DNA from: Citrobacter amalonaticus
GTDB lineage: Bacteria; Pseudomonadota; Gammaproteobacteria; Enterobacterales; Enterobacteriaceae
NCBI RefSeq assembly: GCF_002918555.1
Contig: NZ_PQMB01000002.1
Span: 907,169 to 971,168 of the forward strand
Direction: 5' to 3'
DNA length: 64,000 nt
The notes below the pieces were generated by a model. That model made no database searches, was not told the DNA's origin, and saw only the letters and a list, made by a program, of their open reading frames with translations. Positions 50,665 to 60,578 of this stretch are shown here, one piece after another. A program made the position numbers and the translations under genes. The stretch's first letter is position 1. Every line of letters starts with the position of its first letter.

Positions 50665-51669
50665 ATGCCATGCTCTGTTTCCGTGACGCGCGCCCTTGCC
50701 GTGCCCGGATTGTTATTATTATTGGTTTTCGCTACGGCATTAAGTCTGATCATCGGGGCAAAGCCCCTGCCCGTCTCCGTGGTTCTGGACGCTCTCAGCG
50801 GAACCTGCCAAAGCGCCGATTGCACCATCGTGCTGGACGCGCGTCTGCCACGAACCCTGGCAGGGCTGCTGGCGGGTGGCGCGCTGGGTCTGGCTGGCGC
50901 GTTAATGCAAACGCTGACCCGCAACCCGCTTGCCGACCCGGGAATTCTTGGCGTGAATTCCGGCGCCAGTTTCGCCATTGTCCTCGGCGCATCGCTGTTT
51001 GGTTTTTCCTCCCCGCAGGAGCAGCTCATCCTGGCATTTTCCGGGGCGTTGGTGGCATCGCTGATTGTCGCGTTTACCGGCAGTCAGGGCGGGGGACAGC
51101 TCAGCCCGGTTCGCCTGACGCTGGCGGGCGTCGCCCTTGGTGCGGTGCTGGAGGGACTTTCTTACGGCATCGCCCTGCTTGACCCTGACGTCTACGATCA
51201 GCTTCGCTTCTGGCAGGCCGGTTCGCTGGACATTCGCAGTCTGGAAACGCTTAAAGTGGTTATCGTGCCGGTGTTACTGGCCGGGGCGACTGCGCTGTTT
51301 CTCAGTCGTGCCCTGAACAGCCTGAGCCTGGGCAGCGATACTGCAACGGCGCTGGGGAGCAAGGTGGCGCGAACGCAGCTCATCGGCCTGCTGGCAATTA
51401 CCGTTCTCTGCGGCAGCGCGACGGCCATTGTTGGCCCTGTTGCCTTTATTGGCCTGATGATGCCACACATGGCGCGCTGGCTGGTCGGCGCAGACCATCG
51501 CTGGTCGCTGCCCGTCACGCTGCTCGCCACCCCCGTCCTGCTGCTGTTTGCCGACATCACTGGTCGCCTGATTGTTCCTGGCGAACTACGGGTTTCCGTA
51601 GTTAGCGCCTTTATTGGCGCGCCCGTATTGATTTTCCTGGTTCGTCGCAGACCGCGAGGTGCCGCATGA
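50665..51669 (+). CDS. fepD: Ferric enterobactin permease subunit FepD
   Basis: FepD is one half of the inner-membrane channel of the FepBDGC importer. The 334-residue FecCD/BtuC-family protein has about 10 helices, with RLPRTLAGLLAGGALGLAGA, RNPLADPGILGVNSGA and the ATPase-contact loop VGPVAFIGLMMPHMAR. Its stop overlaps the fepG start. Confidence 0.96.
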   Translation: MPCSVSVTRALAVPGLLLLLVFATALSLIIGAKPLPVSVVLDALSGTCQSADCTIVLDARLPRTLAGLLAGGALGLAGALMQTLTRNPLADPGILGVNSGASFAIVLGASLFGFSSPQEQLILAFSGALVASLIVAFTGSQGGGQLSPVRLTLAGVALGAVLEGLSYGIALLDPDVYDQLRFWQAGSLDIRSLETLKVVIVPVLLAGATALFLSRALNSLSLGSDTATALGSKVARTQLIGLLAITVLCGSATAIVGPVAFIGLMMPHMARWLVGADHRWSLPVTLLATPVLLLFADITGRLIVPGELRVSVVSAFIGAPVLIFLVRRRPRGAA

Positions 51670-52658
51670 TGCACGTATCTCGTCGGCTACTCATTAGCTG
51701 TCTGTTCCTCATTGTCGCCTGTCTCACTATCGGTTTGTGGAGCCTGCGTAGCGGGGTTGTGCCGCTGGAAACTCAGCAGATTATTGCGGCGCTGCTGGGT
51801 GACGCGCCGCGCAGCGTTACGCTGGTCGTCACGGAATGGCGATTGCCGCGCGTACTGATGGCGCTGCTGATTGGTGCTGGGCTCGGCGTCAGCGGTGCCA
51901 TATTCCAGTCGCTGATGCGTAACCCACTCGGTAGCCCGGACGTGATGGGCTTTAACACTGGCGCCTGGAGCGGCGTTCTGGTGGCGATGGTGCTGTTTGG
52001 TCAGCATCTGACGGCTATCGCCCTGGCAGCAATGGTCGGAGGCATTCTGACCTCACTGGTGGTCTGGGCGCTTGCCTGGCGCAACGGTATTGAAACATTC
52101 CGCCTGATTATTATCGGCATCGGCGTGCGTGCCATGCTGGTCGCGTTTAACACCTGGCTGTTGCTGAAGGCCTCGCTGGAAACGGCGCTCACCGCGGGAT
52201 TGTGGAACGCGGGCTCACTCAACGGCCTGACATGGGCAAAAACCTGGCCCAGTGCGCCACTGATCCTCATCATGCTGGTCTGCGCCGCGCTGCTGGTGCG
52301 CCGGATGCGCCTGCTGGAGATGGGGGATGACAGCGCCTGTGCGCTTGGGGTTAGCGTGGAGCGCTCTCGTCTGCTGATGATGCTGGTGGCGGTGGTATTA
52401 ACCGCCGCCGCCACCGCGCTGGCCGGGCCGATCTCATTTATCGCACTTGTCGCACCGCACATCGCCCGCCGTCTCAGCGGCACCGCACGCTGGGGCTTAA
52501 CCCAGTCCGCGCTGTGCGGGGCGCTGCTTCTGCTCGCCGCCGACCTGTGCGCACAACAGCTGTTTATGCCTTACCAGTTACCGGTTGGCGTCGTCACCGT
52601 CAGCCTCGGCGGTATTTACCTTATCGTCTTGTTAATTCAGGAGTCCCGCAAAAAATGA
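51666..52658 (+). CDS. fepG: Ferric enterobactin permease subunit FepG
   Basis: FepG is the second permease half. It has 330 residues as in E. coli, with WRLPRVLMALLIGAGLGVSG, MRNPLGSPDVMGFNTGA and AGPISFIALVAPHIARR (coupling loop). The start at 51666 overlaps fepD by 4 bases, and the stop overlaps fepC (ATGA). Confidence 0.96.
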   Translation: MMHVSRRLLISCLFLIVACLTIGLWSLRSGVVPLETQQIIAALLGDAPRSVTLVVTEWRLPRVLMALLIGAGLGVSGAIFQSLMRNPLGSPDVMGFNTGAWSGVLVAMVLFGQHLTAIALAAMVGGILTSLVVWALAWRNGIETFRLIIIGIGVRAMLVAFNTWLLLKASLETALTAGLWNAGSLNGLTWAKTWPSAPLILIMLVCAALLVRRMRLLEMGDDSACALGVSVERSRLLMMLVAVVLTAAATALAGPISFIALVAPHIARRLSGTARWGLTQSALCGALLLLAADLCAQQLFMPYQLPVGVVTVSLGGIYLIVLLIQESRKK

Positions 52659-53449
52659 CCTCATCAGTAGCCCGTTTGCGTGGCGACCAGCTAACGCTGG
52701 GTTATGGCAAATTTACCGTCGCTGAAAACCTGAACGTTTCGATTCCCGACGGCCACTTCACGGCGATTATTGGTCCCAACGGCTGTGGTAAATCGACATT
52801 ACTGCGCACGCTAAGCCGCTTGATGACCCCCGCACACGGTCACGTCTGGCTGGATGGCGAACATATACAGCGTTTCGCCAGTAAAGAGGTGGCGCGACGC
52901 ATCGGTCTGTTGGCGCAAAACGCCACCACGCCGGGCGATATCACCGTCCAGGAACTGGTTGCGCGTGGGCGTTATCCCCATCAACCGCTGTTCACTCGCT
53001 GGCGTAAAGAGGATGAAGAGGCGGTGACGCAGGCGATGCGCGCCACGGGGATTACCCATCTGGCTGCGCAAAGTGTGGATACCCTTTCCGGCGGTCAGCG
53101 CCAGCGGGCATGGATAGCCATGGTGCTGGCTCAGGAAACGTCAATCATGTTGCTTGATGAACCCACTACATGGCTGGACATCAGCCATCAGATCGACCTG
53201 CTGGAGCTGCTCAGCGAGCTGAATCGTGAGAAAGGTTATACCCTCGCCGCGGTATTGCACGACCTTAATCAGGCGTGTCGTTATGCCACGCATCTGATTG
53301 CCCTGCGTGAAGGGAAAATTGTCGCTGAGGGAGCACCAAAGGAAATTGTATCCGCGGAACTGATAGAGAAGATCTACGGACTGCGCTGCATGATTATTGA
53401 CGATCCGGTCGCTGGAACGCCGCTGGTCGTGCCGCTTGGGCGTCGATAA
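52655..53449 (+). CDS. fepC: Ferric enterobactin ABC ATPase FepC
   Basis: FepC powers ferric enterobactin import. The 264-residue ABC protein has Walker A GPNGCGKST, Q-loop LLAQNAT, signature LSGGQRQR, Walker B IMLLDEP and the switch His in VLHDLNQA. I use ATG 52655, which overlaps the fepG stop; the frame is open well upstream inside fepG but is noncoding there. Confidence 0.96.
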   Translation: MTSSVARLRGDQLTLGYGKFTVAENLNVSIPDGHFTAIIGPNGCGKSTLLRTLSRLMTPAHGHVWLDGEHIQRFASKEVARRIGLLAQNATTPGDITVQELVARGRYPHQPLFTRWRKEDEEAVTQAMRATGITHLAAQSVDTLSGGQRQRAWIAMVLAQETSIMLLDEPTTWLDISHQIDLLELLSELNREKGYTLAAVLHDLNQACRYATHLIALREGKIVAEGAPKEIVSAELIEKIYGLRCMIIDDPVAGTPLVVPLGRR

Positions 53450-53452
53450 AAA

Positions 53453-53479
53453 TGCCGGATGGCGTTCAGCCGTCCGGCA
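53453..53479 (+). terminator. REP-like hairpin after fepC
   Basis: An 11-bp stem, TGCCGGATGGC pairing with GCCGTCCGGCA, has a 5-base loop and starts 4 bases after the fepC stop. The sequence resembles a single REP unit. There is no T-run, so it more likely stabilises the 3' end of the fepDGC transcript or works with Rho. Confidence 0.55.
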
Positions 53480-53549
53480 GGACATGACGTGAGACGGTGC
53501 GTGATGTATGGGCCGTCAATTAAGGCGCTGTGACTGAGCCTGGACTAAG

Positions 53550-53639
53550 AGCCTGACCCACCAGGCGTTATTGGCGCAGGCAGTTTGAGCACTGCCCTGG
53601 TTCAAAATGGCAAGAAAAATAGCCCTGATGGGGCTGGCT
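53550..53639. mobile_element. 90-bp MITE-like inverted-repeat element at the fepE 3' end
   Basis: A shorter relative of the element at 46768-46910. The ends are AGCCTGACCCACCAGGC (53550-53566) and GCCCTGATGGGGCTGGCT (53622-53639). The right halves of the two copies align closely, sharing GAGCACTGCCCTGG, then CAAAATGGCAA and AAAATAGCC. Flanks are CTAAG on the left and CTAAA on the right, a probable target duplication with one change. The right flank includes the fepE stop codon (TAG on the minus strand). The ERIC-core segment of the long copy is missing. Confidence 0.65.
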
Positions 53640-54770
53640 CTAAACGTTCTTCCATCCCGATGTCTGATCCACTCTACGCGACAGCATGGCATGACGCAGC
53701 AGCACGCCGCCGCAGGAGACCAGCCCCCCAATTAACGCCGCCAGGATAACCACGATCGCTTTACCCGGCCCCTCTTTTTTCACTGGCAGCGAAGGCATCA
53801 GCTGATATTTAAACGGTGAAAATTTTACATCGCTGATATTCACCGACTCCAGCTGCTGGATATGGTACTGGCGATTTTTTAAATCGGCATTCAATTCGGT
53901 GACATCCGTAAGACCCTTCTCAATCTCGAGCTTACGCTGAATACCGTCAGCGCCAAGGGAAATAGAAAACTCAGGATCGTCTTTCACCGCCTGGCCATTG
54001 CTGTAAACGGGTTTCTTAATCCCGGCAGCCCGGGCAATTTCCAGAGAATAATTGAGTCTTTGAATGTTAGTATCCAGTTGGTTTTTAACCCTCGCCCGAT
54101 CTAACGCCAGGCGTTCTTTCTCAAAAGTGGTTTTGATCTCTAACTTATTGCGAATATTCTCCAGTGACTCTTTCACGACAATATCAGAGATAAACTGGAT
54201 ATATCCTGCCAGCACCGTTTGAGCTTCTTCTTTCGTGGGCGCGGTAAAACTCAACGTCCATGAGGTGTAGAGCGTCGTTTCATTTTTCTTCCCTGAATTG
54301 CTGTCAGCCGCTTTCATCTTCTCACTGAGAGCAACGATTGCCTGATGCAGTTCCAGATCGTTGATTTCGGCATCTTTGAGCTGATCCATCACATAGGAAG
54401 ACGAGCGCAGATACTCTTCCAACAGCGACGGTGACTGAAACTTCTTAATAAAAAGGTTAAACGCACCGGCGCGATCCACGCTCACATCCAGGTCCAGGAC
54501 GCGTAACGTCGTCAGCGTTCTCTCCAGAGCCTGCCACTGGACAGCTTCTGCTGGCGTAACGATGGCTTCGCTGGTCCATTTTTTCGGCAAAAGAAAAGAG
54601 ATCAACAAACCGACACACGCAAAAGCCAAAACCGATGCCACGATCCGACTTTTCGCCTGCCACAAAACATCAAGGAGGCCCAACAGATCTATTTCATTAT
54701 TTTGCGCGGGAGCCAAAGTATAGCCAGTAAATTCCGAATCTTTATCGTACTTTGCGTTGAGTGACGGCAT
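53640..54770 (-). CDS. fepE: Wzz-family polysaccharide chain-length protein FepE
   Basis: FepE is a polysaccharide co-polymerase. In Salmonella it gives very long O-antigen chains; despite its name it is not needed for iron uptake. The 376 residues have a TM helix at about 42-62, a long periplasmic coiled-coil region, and a second TM near 337-358 (GKAIVVILAALIGGLVSCGGV). The last residues (RRVDQTSGWKNV) differ from the E. coli end, and the stop lies in the flank of the adjacent repeat. The 239 bp to entF show no gene. Confidence 0.92.
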   Translation of the reverse strand: MPSLNAKYDKDSEFTGYTLAPAQNNEIDLLGLLDVLWQAKSRIVASVLAFACVGLLISFLLPKKWTSEAIVTPAEAVQWQALERTLTTLRVLDLDVSVDRAGAFNLFIKKFQSPSLLEEYLRSSSYVMDQLKDAEINDLELHQAIVALSEKMKAADSNSGKKNETTLYTSWTLSFTAPTKEEAQTVLAGYIQFISDIVVKESLENIRNKLEIKTTFEKERLALDRARVKNQLDTNIQRLNYSLEIARAAGIKKPVYSNGQAVKDDPEFSISLGADGIQRKLEIEKGLTDVTELNADLKNRQYHIQQLESVNISDVKFSPFKYQLMPSLPVKKEGPGKAIVVILAALIGGLVSCGGVLLRHAMLSRRVDQTSGWKNV

Positions 54771-55009
54771 GCTGTGTGTCCTGCAGCGGATTCCATAAGG
54801 AGCGATTCTTATAAATATTCTAACAGAGTATAAGATTAATCTGAAATCATCTTTACAACAGACCTCCTCAACAACGATAAAATCAGAAGCCCTCCCCCTT
54901 CGACTAAGATTATTAATAAGTTAATAATCACGACAAAAAATATTCCCGCAACGAGTTCCCTTCATTACGGGGGTTATCGATAACCTGACGTGACATAAGA
55001 CTGCTGTAC

Positions 55010-58000
55010 TTATATTTCCTTGAGCAAACGGGCGATAATGGGACCTATATTTTCAAAAGATGCAGGTGAAATAATATCGACGTGTGCGCAATCCTGACGA
55101 TAAATATCCAGCTCGCTAATCCACGGCGCCCAGCTGTGTTCAGGGCTGACGCCATCGGGCAGCGTTCGCTCAGCCACAAACAGTGTCGCCCGGCCATCAA
55201 ACGGTACGCTGTGTGCCGTGGTCAGCAGGCGCACAGCATCGGCATAGTTTCCTTCGATAGCGCTGAATAATTCTGCAGATCCATTCCCTTGCTGAGCGGC
55301 AAGGAAGGCTTCACGCTCGCGTTCAATTTCTGCCAGCACCTCAGGATCCAGACCATTGGCCTCTTTTTCCTGCCAGTTTTGTGTTTCCGGTGGCCAGGTA
55401 TCCAGCAACCCAAGAAACGACACCGACTCCCCGCGCGCACGTAAGCGCGCCGCGATCCCTTGCGCCAGCGTGCCGCCAAGAGAATACCCCAGCAGATGGT
55501 AGGGACCGTGAGGCTGTTGCTCCAGCAGCGTCGCCAGATGACGTTCACAAACCGCATCCAGATTTGCCGCCGTTTGCATGGGGCCTCCCGGACGCGGCGA
55601 CTGGATCCCGGTGATTGTCCACTCCGCGCTGAGATAACGTGACAACACGCTGAACTGCCAGGCGAAACCGGAGGCCGGGTGGAAGCAAAACAGCGTTGGT
55701 CCGTGGCTTTCGCGAAGCGGTAACCGCGTTTCGAAACCCAGACGACGGGCGGATTCATCCTCCTTCGCATCAAGCAGCGCGCTGAGCTGGGCCACCGTGG
55801 AGGCTACCATCACCTGTCCCGGCGTGACCTGACGCGCAAACTGACGGCTCAGCAATGCGGCAAGTTTCATTGCCAGCAGCGAGTGCCCGCCCAGGGCAAA
55901 GAAATCGGCTTCAATATCGTTAACTTCACACCCTAACAAAGCGGAGAACGCCTGCGCCACGGTGGCTTCCGTTCCCGACAGCGGTGCGCGCCCTTTCGCC
56001 CGTTGCGTAAGCGCCGGCATCGGCAATGCTTTACGATCCAGCTTGCCGTTGGCGCTAAGCGGCAGCGCTGCCAGTTGCAGCAGAACCACGGGGACCATAT
56101 GCGGTGGCAATTTTTCCCGCAGCCGGGCCTGCAACGCGGGAATGTCCAGCGGCAGTCCGGACTGTGACACCAGATACCCCACCAGCTGCCGGGCATCTCC
56201 CCCTGTCGCTGCCGCCTGATTAAAGACGCAGGCGTGGGTAACAGCCTGCTCAACATCATCCAGCGACTGCATTACGCGGTCAATTTCACCCAGCTCAATA
56301 CGCTGACCACGAATTTTTAGCTGATCGTCACTGCGCCCCAGATACTCCACCGCGCCAGACTCCAGCCAGCGTGCCACATCCCCGGTACGGTACATGCGTT
56401 CACCTGGCGCAAACGGATCGGCAATAAAACGGCTGGCCGTCAAATCCGGTCTTCCCAGATACCCCTGCGCCAGTTGGATCCCGGTCAGATAGAGATCGCC
56501 CGCCACGCCAACGGGAACCGGACGCATCATCGCGTCCAGAATGCGCAGCCCGGTGTTCCACACCGGATAACCAATCGGCACGCTGCTTCCCGCGACCTGC
56601 GCCAGCGCTTCGCCCCATGCGGGATACCAGCTCACATCCACCGCCGCTTCCGTTGGACCATACAAATTATGCAACGGTGCCCGCGTCAGTTGTTCCCACT
56701 CCCGACACAGGGAAGCAGGCAGCGCTTCGCCGCTACAGAAAACATGTTGCAACGTCGCGCAGTTTTCGTGGGCGCTTTCCGCCGTTAACGACGCGACAAA
56801 CGCCGCCAGCATTGAAGGAACAAAGTGGGTGGTCGTCACGCCGTAGTACGCAAAGAAGCGCTGCATCGCCAGCGGATCGCGATGGGCGTCCGGCTCCGCC
56901 ATCACCAGTTTTGCGCCCGCGATAAAAGGCCAGAAGAATTCCCAGACCGATACATCAAAGCTGCACGGCGTTTTTTGCGCGACCACATCATCTGCCGTCA
57001 GGGGATAGTGATTTTGCATCCATAACAGGCGGTTGACGATGGCCGTTTGTCCCACCATCACCCCTTTGGGTCTGCCCGTCGAGCCAGACGTAAAAATGAT
57101 GTACGCCGTATGATGCGGCTGCGATAAGACAGGCAGCGCCGTCTCTCCTCCCGGCAGCGGTTCGCTATAGCAGAAGCTTTCCAGTCCCGGAATGTCGTTG
57201 AAGCGCGCCCGCTGTTCCACGGTGGTAATCAGCAGCTTCGGCTGCGCATCTTCCAGCATCATCCGCAGACGATCGTCCGGGTATCCCGTGTCGAGCGGCA
57301 GCCACGCCGCCCCCGCCTCGACGATGCCGTGCAACGCCAGCGTCAGAAAGACAGAACGCGGCAAAGCGACAGCAACGCTGTCACCAGGCTTAACGCCGCG
57401 CTCACGCAGCAGCGTCGCCAGGGCGACAACCTGCTCGCGCATTTCACGGTAGCTGAACTGATAGCGGGCATCCGCCAGCGCCGGTGCATCCGGCGTTTTA
57501 TTTACCTGTTCCGCGACCAGCGCGCTAAGCGTCGTGGTGGGGATTTCCACCGCCGTCGCGTTAATCTTTTCCAGCTGTGCATATTCTGCCGGAAGCAGCA
57601 TTTCGGCATCCCCGCAGCAAAGCGAAGGATTGGCGGCAAACTGAGCAATTAAAGACATCAGGCGTGCAGCGTGCTGCCTCAGTGTGGTTTCATCATAACG
57701 TTGCTTATTGGCGAGAAGCTCAATGCTCAGTCCCCCCTCTTCATCCGGGAACAGCGCCAGTTCCAGATCGTTGACCGGCCCGGTCGCCAGCGTATGGGTC
57801 TGTGCAGCAACGCCCGGAATAGCGAGCTGATAATCAAAAACTTTAACGTTTAACACCGGGCCAAACAGCGGTTCTTCCCCCGCGGCTTTCCCACTGTCAC
57901 GCACAATTTGTTCAGCATCGTAGCGCTGATGCCGCCGCATTTTCTTCAGCTGTCCGGCAAGACGCGTCGCCAGCTCAGGCAGGCTTTCCGATGCCACAAG

Positions 58001-58897
58001 CTGTACGCCAAGCGGCAGGACATTGAGCACCGGACCGGTCGCCGTCAGTGCGGCGGAACCCATCCGGCGCATAAAAATAAAACCTGCGGCATACTCCATC
58101 CGGCTGCACAGCCTTCCCAGCCAGAGCGCCACTAACGCCAGCGCTAAATCCGTGCGCTGCACGCCAGGCATCTGCGTCGTCAGCTGCCGGAAATCCCCCT
58201 CCGGCGCGTTGAGTTTCATACGGATAATCTCCGCTGTCGCCGCACGACCCGGCAACGGAGCCGGAGAAAGCGAGGCGGGAGGCGGTAATTCGCGACGCTG
58301 CTGCGCCCAGAAAGCACCGTCACGCACATACGCATCGCTCTGACGATACTGCTGATACTCTTCCACCACCTCAACGAACGAGGTAAACGGGGAATCTGGC
58401 GTCGCATCGCCCTTCAGCCAGGCACAATAAATGTTCACGATCTGACGGGTAATCGCCGGGAAACTGAAGCCATCGACCAGTAAATGATGGTAGCGCTGAT
58501 ACCAGTACCAGCGGTTGTCATCCACCTGAATCAGTTGATGAAATACCAGCGCTTTGCCGCTGTCGACGCGCAAATCTTGTTGCAGATCCGCCTGCATCAG
58601 CGCACAGGCTGCGTCGTGCGGGTGTGGGCGCGCACGGAGATCGACAATCTCCGGTTCAGCAAAGGTAAATGTCTCATCCACCCATTGCCAGACATCGCCA
58701 TTATCTTCTGCAAAGCGCATTCGCAGCGTGTCAGCCTGCTGCATCCCTGTTACTACGGCGCGCGACAGCAGCGGCGCATCCAGCGATCCGCATAATTCCA
58801 CATAGTGAGCGACGCTCCAGGCGGAGGGGAGATCGGAGAGCTTTTCCGCCATCCAGATCCCTGGCTGGGCGGCAACCAAAGGTAAACGCGGGCGCAT
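55010..58897 (-). CDS. entF: Enterobactin synthetase component F (NRPS)
   Basis: EntF activates serine, condenses it with DHB from EntB, and cyclises three DHB-Ser units. The 1295-residue protein has domains in order: condensation (about 1-430, with HHLLVDGFS), adenylation (about 450-960, with FTSGSTGRPKGV and GDLYLTGIQLAQGY), carrier (about 970-1045, phosphopantetheine Ser in LGGHSLLAMKL) and thioesterase (about 1060-1295, nucleophile in GYSLGGTLAQ). The start ATG 58897 shares one base with the ybdZ stop. Confidence 0.97.
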   Translation of the reverse strand: MRPRLPLVAAQPGIWMAEKLSDLPSAWSVAHYVELCGSLDAPLLSRAVVTGMQQADTLRMRFAEDNGDVWQWVDETFTFAEPEIVDLRARPHPHDAACALMQADLQQDLRVDSGKALVFHQLIQVDDNRWYWYQRYHHLLVDGFSFPAITRQIVNIYCAWLKGDATPDSPFTSFVEVVEEYQQYRQSDAYVRDGAFWAQQRRELPPPASLSPAPLPGRAATAEIIRMKLNAPEGDFRQLTTQMPGVQRTDLALALVALWLGRLCSRMEYAAGFIFMRRMGSAALTATGPVLNVLPLGVQLVASESLPELATRLAGQLKKMRRHQRYDAEQIVRDSGKAAGEEPLFGPVLNVKVFDYQLAIPGVAAQTHTLATGPVNDLELALFPDEEGGLSIELLANKQRYDETTLRQHAARLMSLIAQFAANPSLCCGDAEMLLPAEYAQLEKINATAVEIPTTTLSALVAEQVNKTPDAPALADARYQFSYREMREQVVALATLLRERGVKPGDSVAVALPRSVFLTLALHGIVEAGAAWLPLDTGYPDDRLRMMLEDAQPKLLITTVEQRARFNDIPGLESFCYSEPLPGGETALPVLSQPHHTAYIIFTSGSTGRPKGVMVGQTAIVNRLLWMQNHYPLTADDVVAQKTPCSFDVSVWEFFWPFIAGAKLVMAEPDAHRDPLAMQRFFAYYGVTTTHFVPSMLAAFVASLTAESAHENCATLQHVFCSGEALPASLCREWEQLTRAPLHNLYGPTEAAVDVSWYPAWGEALAQVAGSSVPIGYPVWNTGLRILDAMMRPVPVGVAGDLYLTGIQLAQGYLGRPDLTASRFIADPFAPGERMYRTGDVARWLESGAVEYLGRSDDQLKIRGQRIELGEIDRVMQSLDDVEQAVTHACVFNQAAATGGDARQLVGYLVSQSGLPLDIPALQARLREKLPPHMVPVVLLQLAALPLSANGKLDRKALPMPALTQRAKGRAPLSGTEATVAQAFSALLGCEVNDIEADFFALGGHSLLAMKLAALLSRQFARQVTPGQVMVASTVAQLSALLDAKEDESARRLGFETRLPLRESHGPTLFCFHPASGFAWQFSVLSRYLSAEWTITGIQSPRPGGPMQTAANLDAVCERHLATLLEQQPHGPYHLLGYSLGGTLAQGIAARLRARGESVSFLGLLDTWPPETQNWQEKEANGLDPEVLAEIEREREAFLAAQQGNGSAELFSAIEGNYADAVRLLTTAHSVPFDGRATLFVAERTLPDGVSPEHSWAPWISELDIYRQDCAHVDIISPASFENIGPIIARLLKEI

Positions 58898-59112
58898 TAT
58901 GCCTCCTGTTTATCGGCAAAATGGGCCGGAATGAGTGTGGTCCAGTGCGCGTCCAGCCATTGCTGACATGCTTCTTGTGATTGCGGCTCGCAAACCACCT
59001 GCCAGCCCGCAGGTAATGCACACTGCCGTGGCCAGAGGCTAAACTGACGCTGCGAATTTTGCAGAATGTAGAACTGTCCCTGCGGATTATCGAAGGGATT
59101 ACTGAATTCCAT
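58897..59112 (-). CDS. ybdZ: MbtH-like protein YbdZ
   Basis: A 71-residue MbtH-family protein that binds and stabilises the adenylation domain of EntF. Family features are visible: NPFDNPQGQFYIL near the start and SLWPRQCALPAGWQVV with the conserved tryptophans. Start at 59112 (MEFSNPFDN), 6 bases after AGGAG; a TTG two codons earlier is possible. Its stop overlaps the entF start (TAATG). Confidence 0.94.
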   Translation of the reverse strand: MEFSNPFDNPQGQFYILQNSQRQFSLWPRQCALPAGWQVVCEPQSQEACQQWLDAHWTTLIPAHFADKQEA

Positions 59113-59140
59113 ACTCAACTCCTGTCGTAAAAATCGCTGG

Positions 59141-60349
59141 CTAAAGCAGCGGCTGCCAGAGATCGATCAACCCCTGCGTTAAGCCGCCGCGCCAGCAAAG
59201 CGCATCATGCCCGCCGTCCACCTGACGCCAGAAAACCGACTGCCGTGTGCTCTGTAATTGCGCATAAAGCGCCTGGTTGGCGCGAAAAATAACCGGCTCT
59301 CTGACACCCGCCTCCAGCACGATGCGCAGCTTCCGGGCAGATAACGTGCCCGCTTTTAGCTGTTCAATAATGTCGCCGTCCTGATGTGCGCCGCGATGCG
59401 GCCACCAGAAAGAACCGGACTGGCTCAGCACGCTGCCAAAGCGTTCAGGCCAGTGCAGTCCAGCATACAAAGCGGACAAACCGCCAAAGCTCTGCCCGGC
59501 CACCAGCGTACGTTCCGCACGATGGCTGAACGGTGCGACGCGATTTGCCAGCGGCAATAGCTCCTGCTGCACAGCCAGCCAAAAATCCGCATTGCAGGGC
59601 AGCTCACTGGCCCGGTGAGTGGTATCAATAGCATCAATGAGCAGATAAACCGCCGGGGGAAGTTGTTGGCGTTGAGTCAGTGAGGTAAGCGCAGGCCAGA
59701 CCGGCATACTTTGTGCCCAGAACTGCCCGTCGAGCAGCACTGCCAGAGGACGCTCTTCAGGCTGCGCGTCACCCGTGGTAAAAATCCATACCCGACGCGA
59801 GTTGCCCAAACGCCTGCTGTGCCAGTCCAGAATAACGGGAGGCGATTGCGGCTCCATGGGGGAATCCCAGCCAGGCTGCACCGGGGCTTGCGGCATTTCC
59901 AGCGCCGAAACCGCATGGCCACGGCCACCTTTCCAGCTCTGCGGATTGAGCGGATCGGCAATCGCCTGCGGCAACAGCTGTCGCCAGCCTTCCCGCAGCG
60001 TTGCTCTGTCCGGCGTGTCTCCCCCGCTCAGCGACGCAAACGCATCGTCACGTTCGGCAGGGACAAAGCAGTAGCTGCCGCGCCAGCTGGGGCTGAATGT
60101 CGTGCTCCACCGCCAGACATCGGTGCCAGCAATTCGCCGCATCGTCTGCGGAATGGCATTTTGATGGTGGTCGGTAACGCCGGTAATGTAGATCCAGACA
60201 CGCCGGATAGCAGAGCACAGCTCGCTCCCCTGCGGATCGCGCCACCAGAAAGTTACCCGATAATTTCCGTCCTCTTCACGTACCCATTCAGGCCCGTGTT
60301 TTGACTGCCACCAGGCTTCGCTTCCTGTTGTAAACGCCGTCACCGTCAT
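59141..60349 (-). CDS. fes: Enterobactin esterase Fes
   Basis: Fes hydrolyses the trilactone of ferric enterobactin in the cytoplasm, so iron can be reduced and released. The 402-residue protein has an N-terminal enterobactin-binding beta domain and an alpha/beta-hydrolase domain with the nucleophile in VAGQSFGGLSAL (about residue 283) and catalytic His in DGGHDALCW. It heads fes-ybdZ-entF-fepE and diverges from fepA. Confidence 0.95.
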   Translation of the reverse strand: MTVTAFTTGSEAWWQSKHGPEWVREEDGNYRVTFWWRDPQGSELCSAIRRVWIYITGVTDHHQNAIPQTMRRIAGTDVWRWSTTFSPSWRGSYCFVPAERDDAFASLSGGDTPDRATLREGWRQLLPQAIADPLNPQSWKGGRGHAVSALEMPQAPVQPGWDSPMEPQSPPVILDWHSRRLGNSRRVWIFTTGDAQPEERPLAVLLDGQFWAQSMPVWPALTSLTQRQQLPPAVYLLIDAIDTTHRASELPCNADFWLAVQQELLPLANRVAPFSHRAERTLVAGQSFGGLSALYAGLHWPERFGSVLSQSGSFWWPHRGAHQDGDIIEQLKAGTLSARKLRIVLEAGVREPVIFRANQALYAQLQSTRQSVFWRQVDGGHDALCWRGGLTQGLIDLWQPLL

Positions 60350-60383
60350 AACCCCATGTTAACTGTGTAATTTTTTATTAATT

Positions 60384-60425
60384 GATAAAAATTATTGATA
60401 ATATTATTGATAACTATTTGCATTT
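60384..60425. promoter_or_regulatory. Fur-binding region, fes / fepA
   Basis: Repeated GATAA half-sites occur here: GATAAAAATTATTGATAA, GATAATATTATTGATAAC and then GATAACTATTTGCATTTGC. The arrangement in the 229-bp divergent region resembles the E. coli fepA-fes operator. No single 19-mer is as good as those at entS/fepD, so several Fur dimers may bind side by side. Confidence 0.65.
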
Positions 60426-60578
60426 GCAATAGCGTATTGTCGCGCTGTGGGAAGCGCGGACAGTATTTAACCAATTATAAAACGCCAGCACTGCGTGCTT
60501 TATCTGGAACGGATCGTTTTCGCAGATGCGGACAATATCAGGCTAAAAGCTTGTGGCTAAAGAAAAGCAGGAAATACA

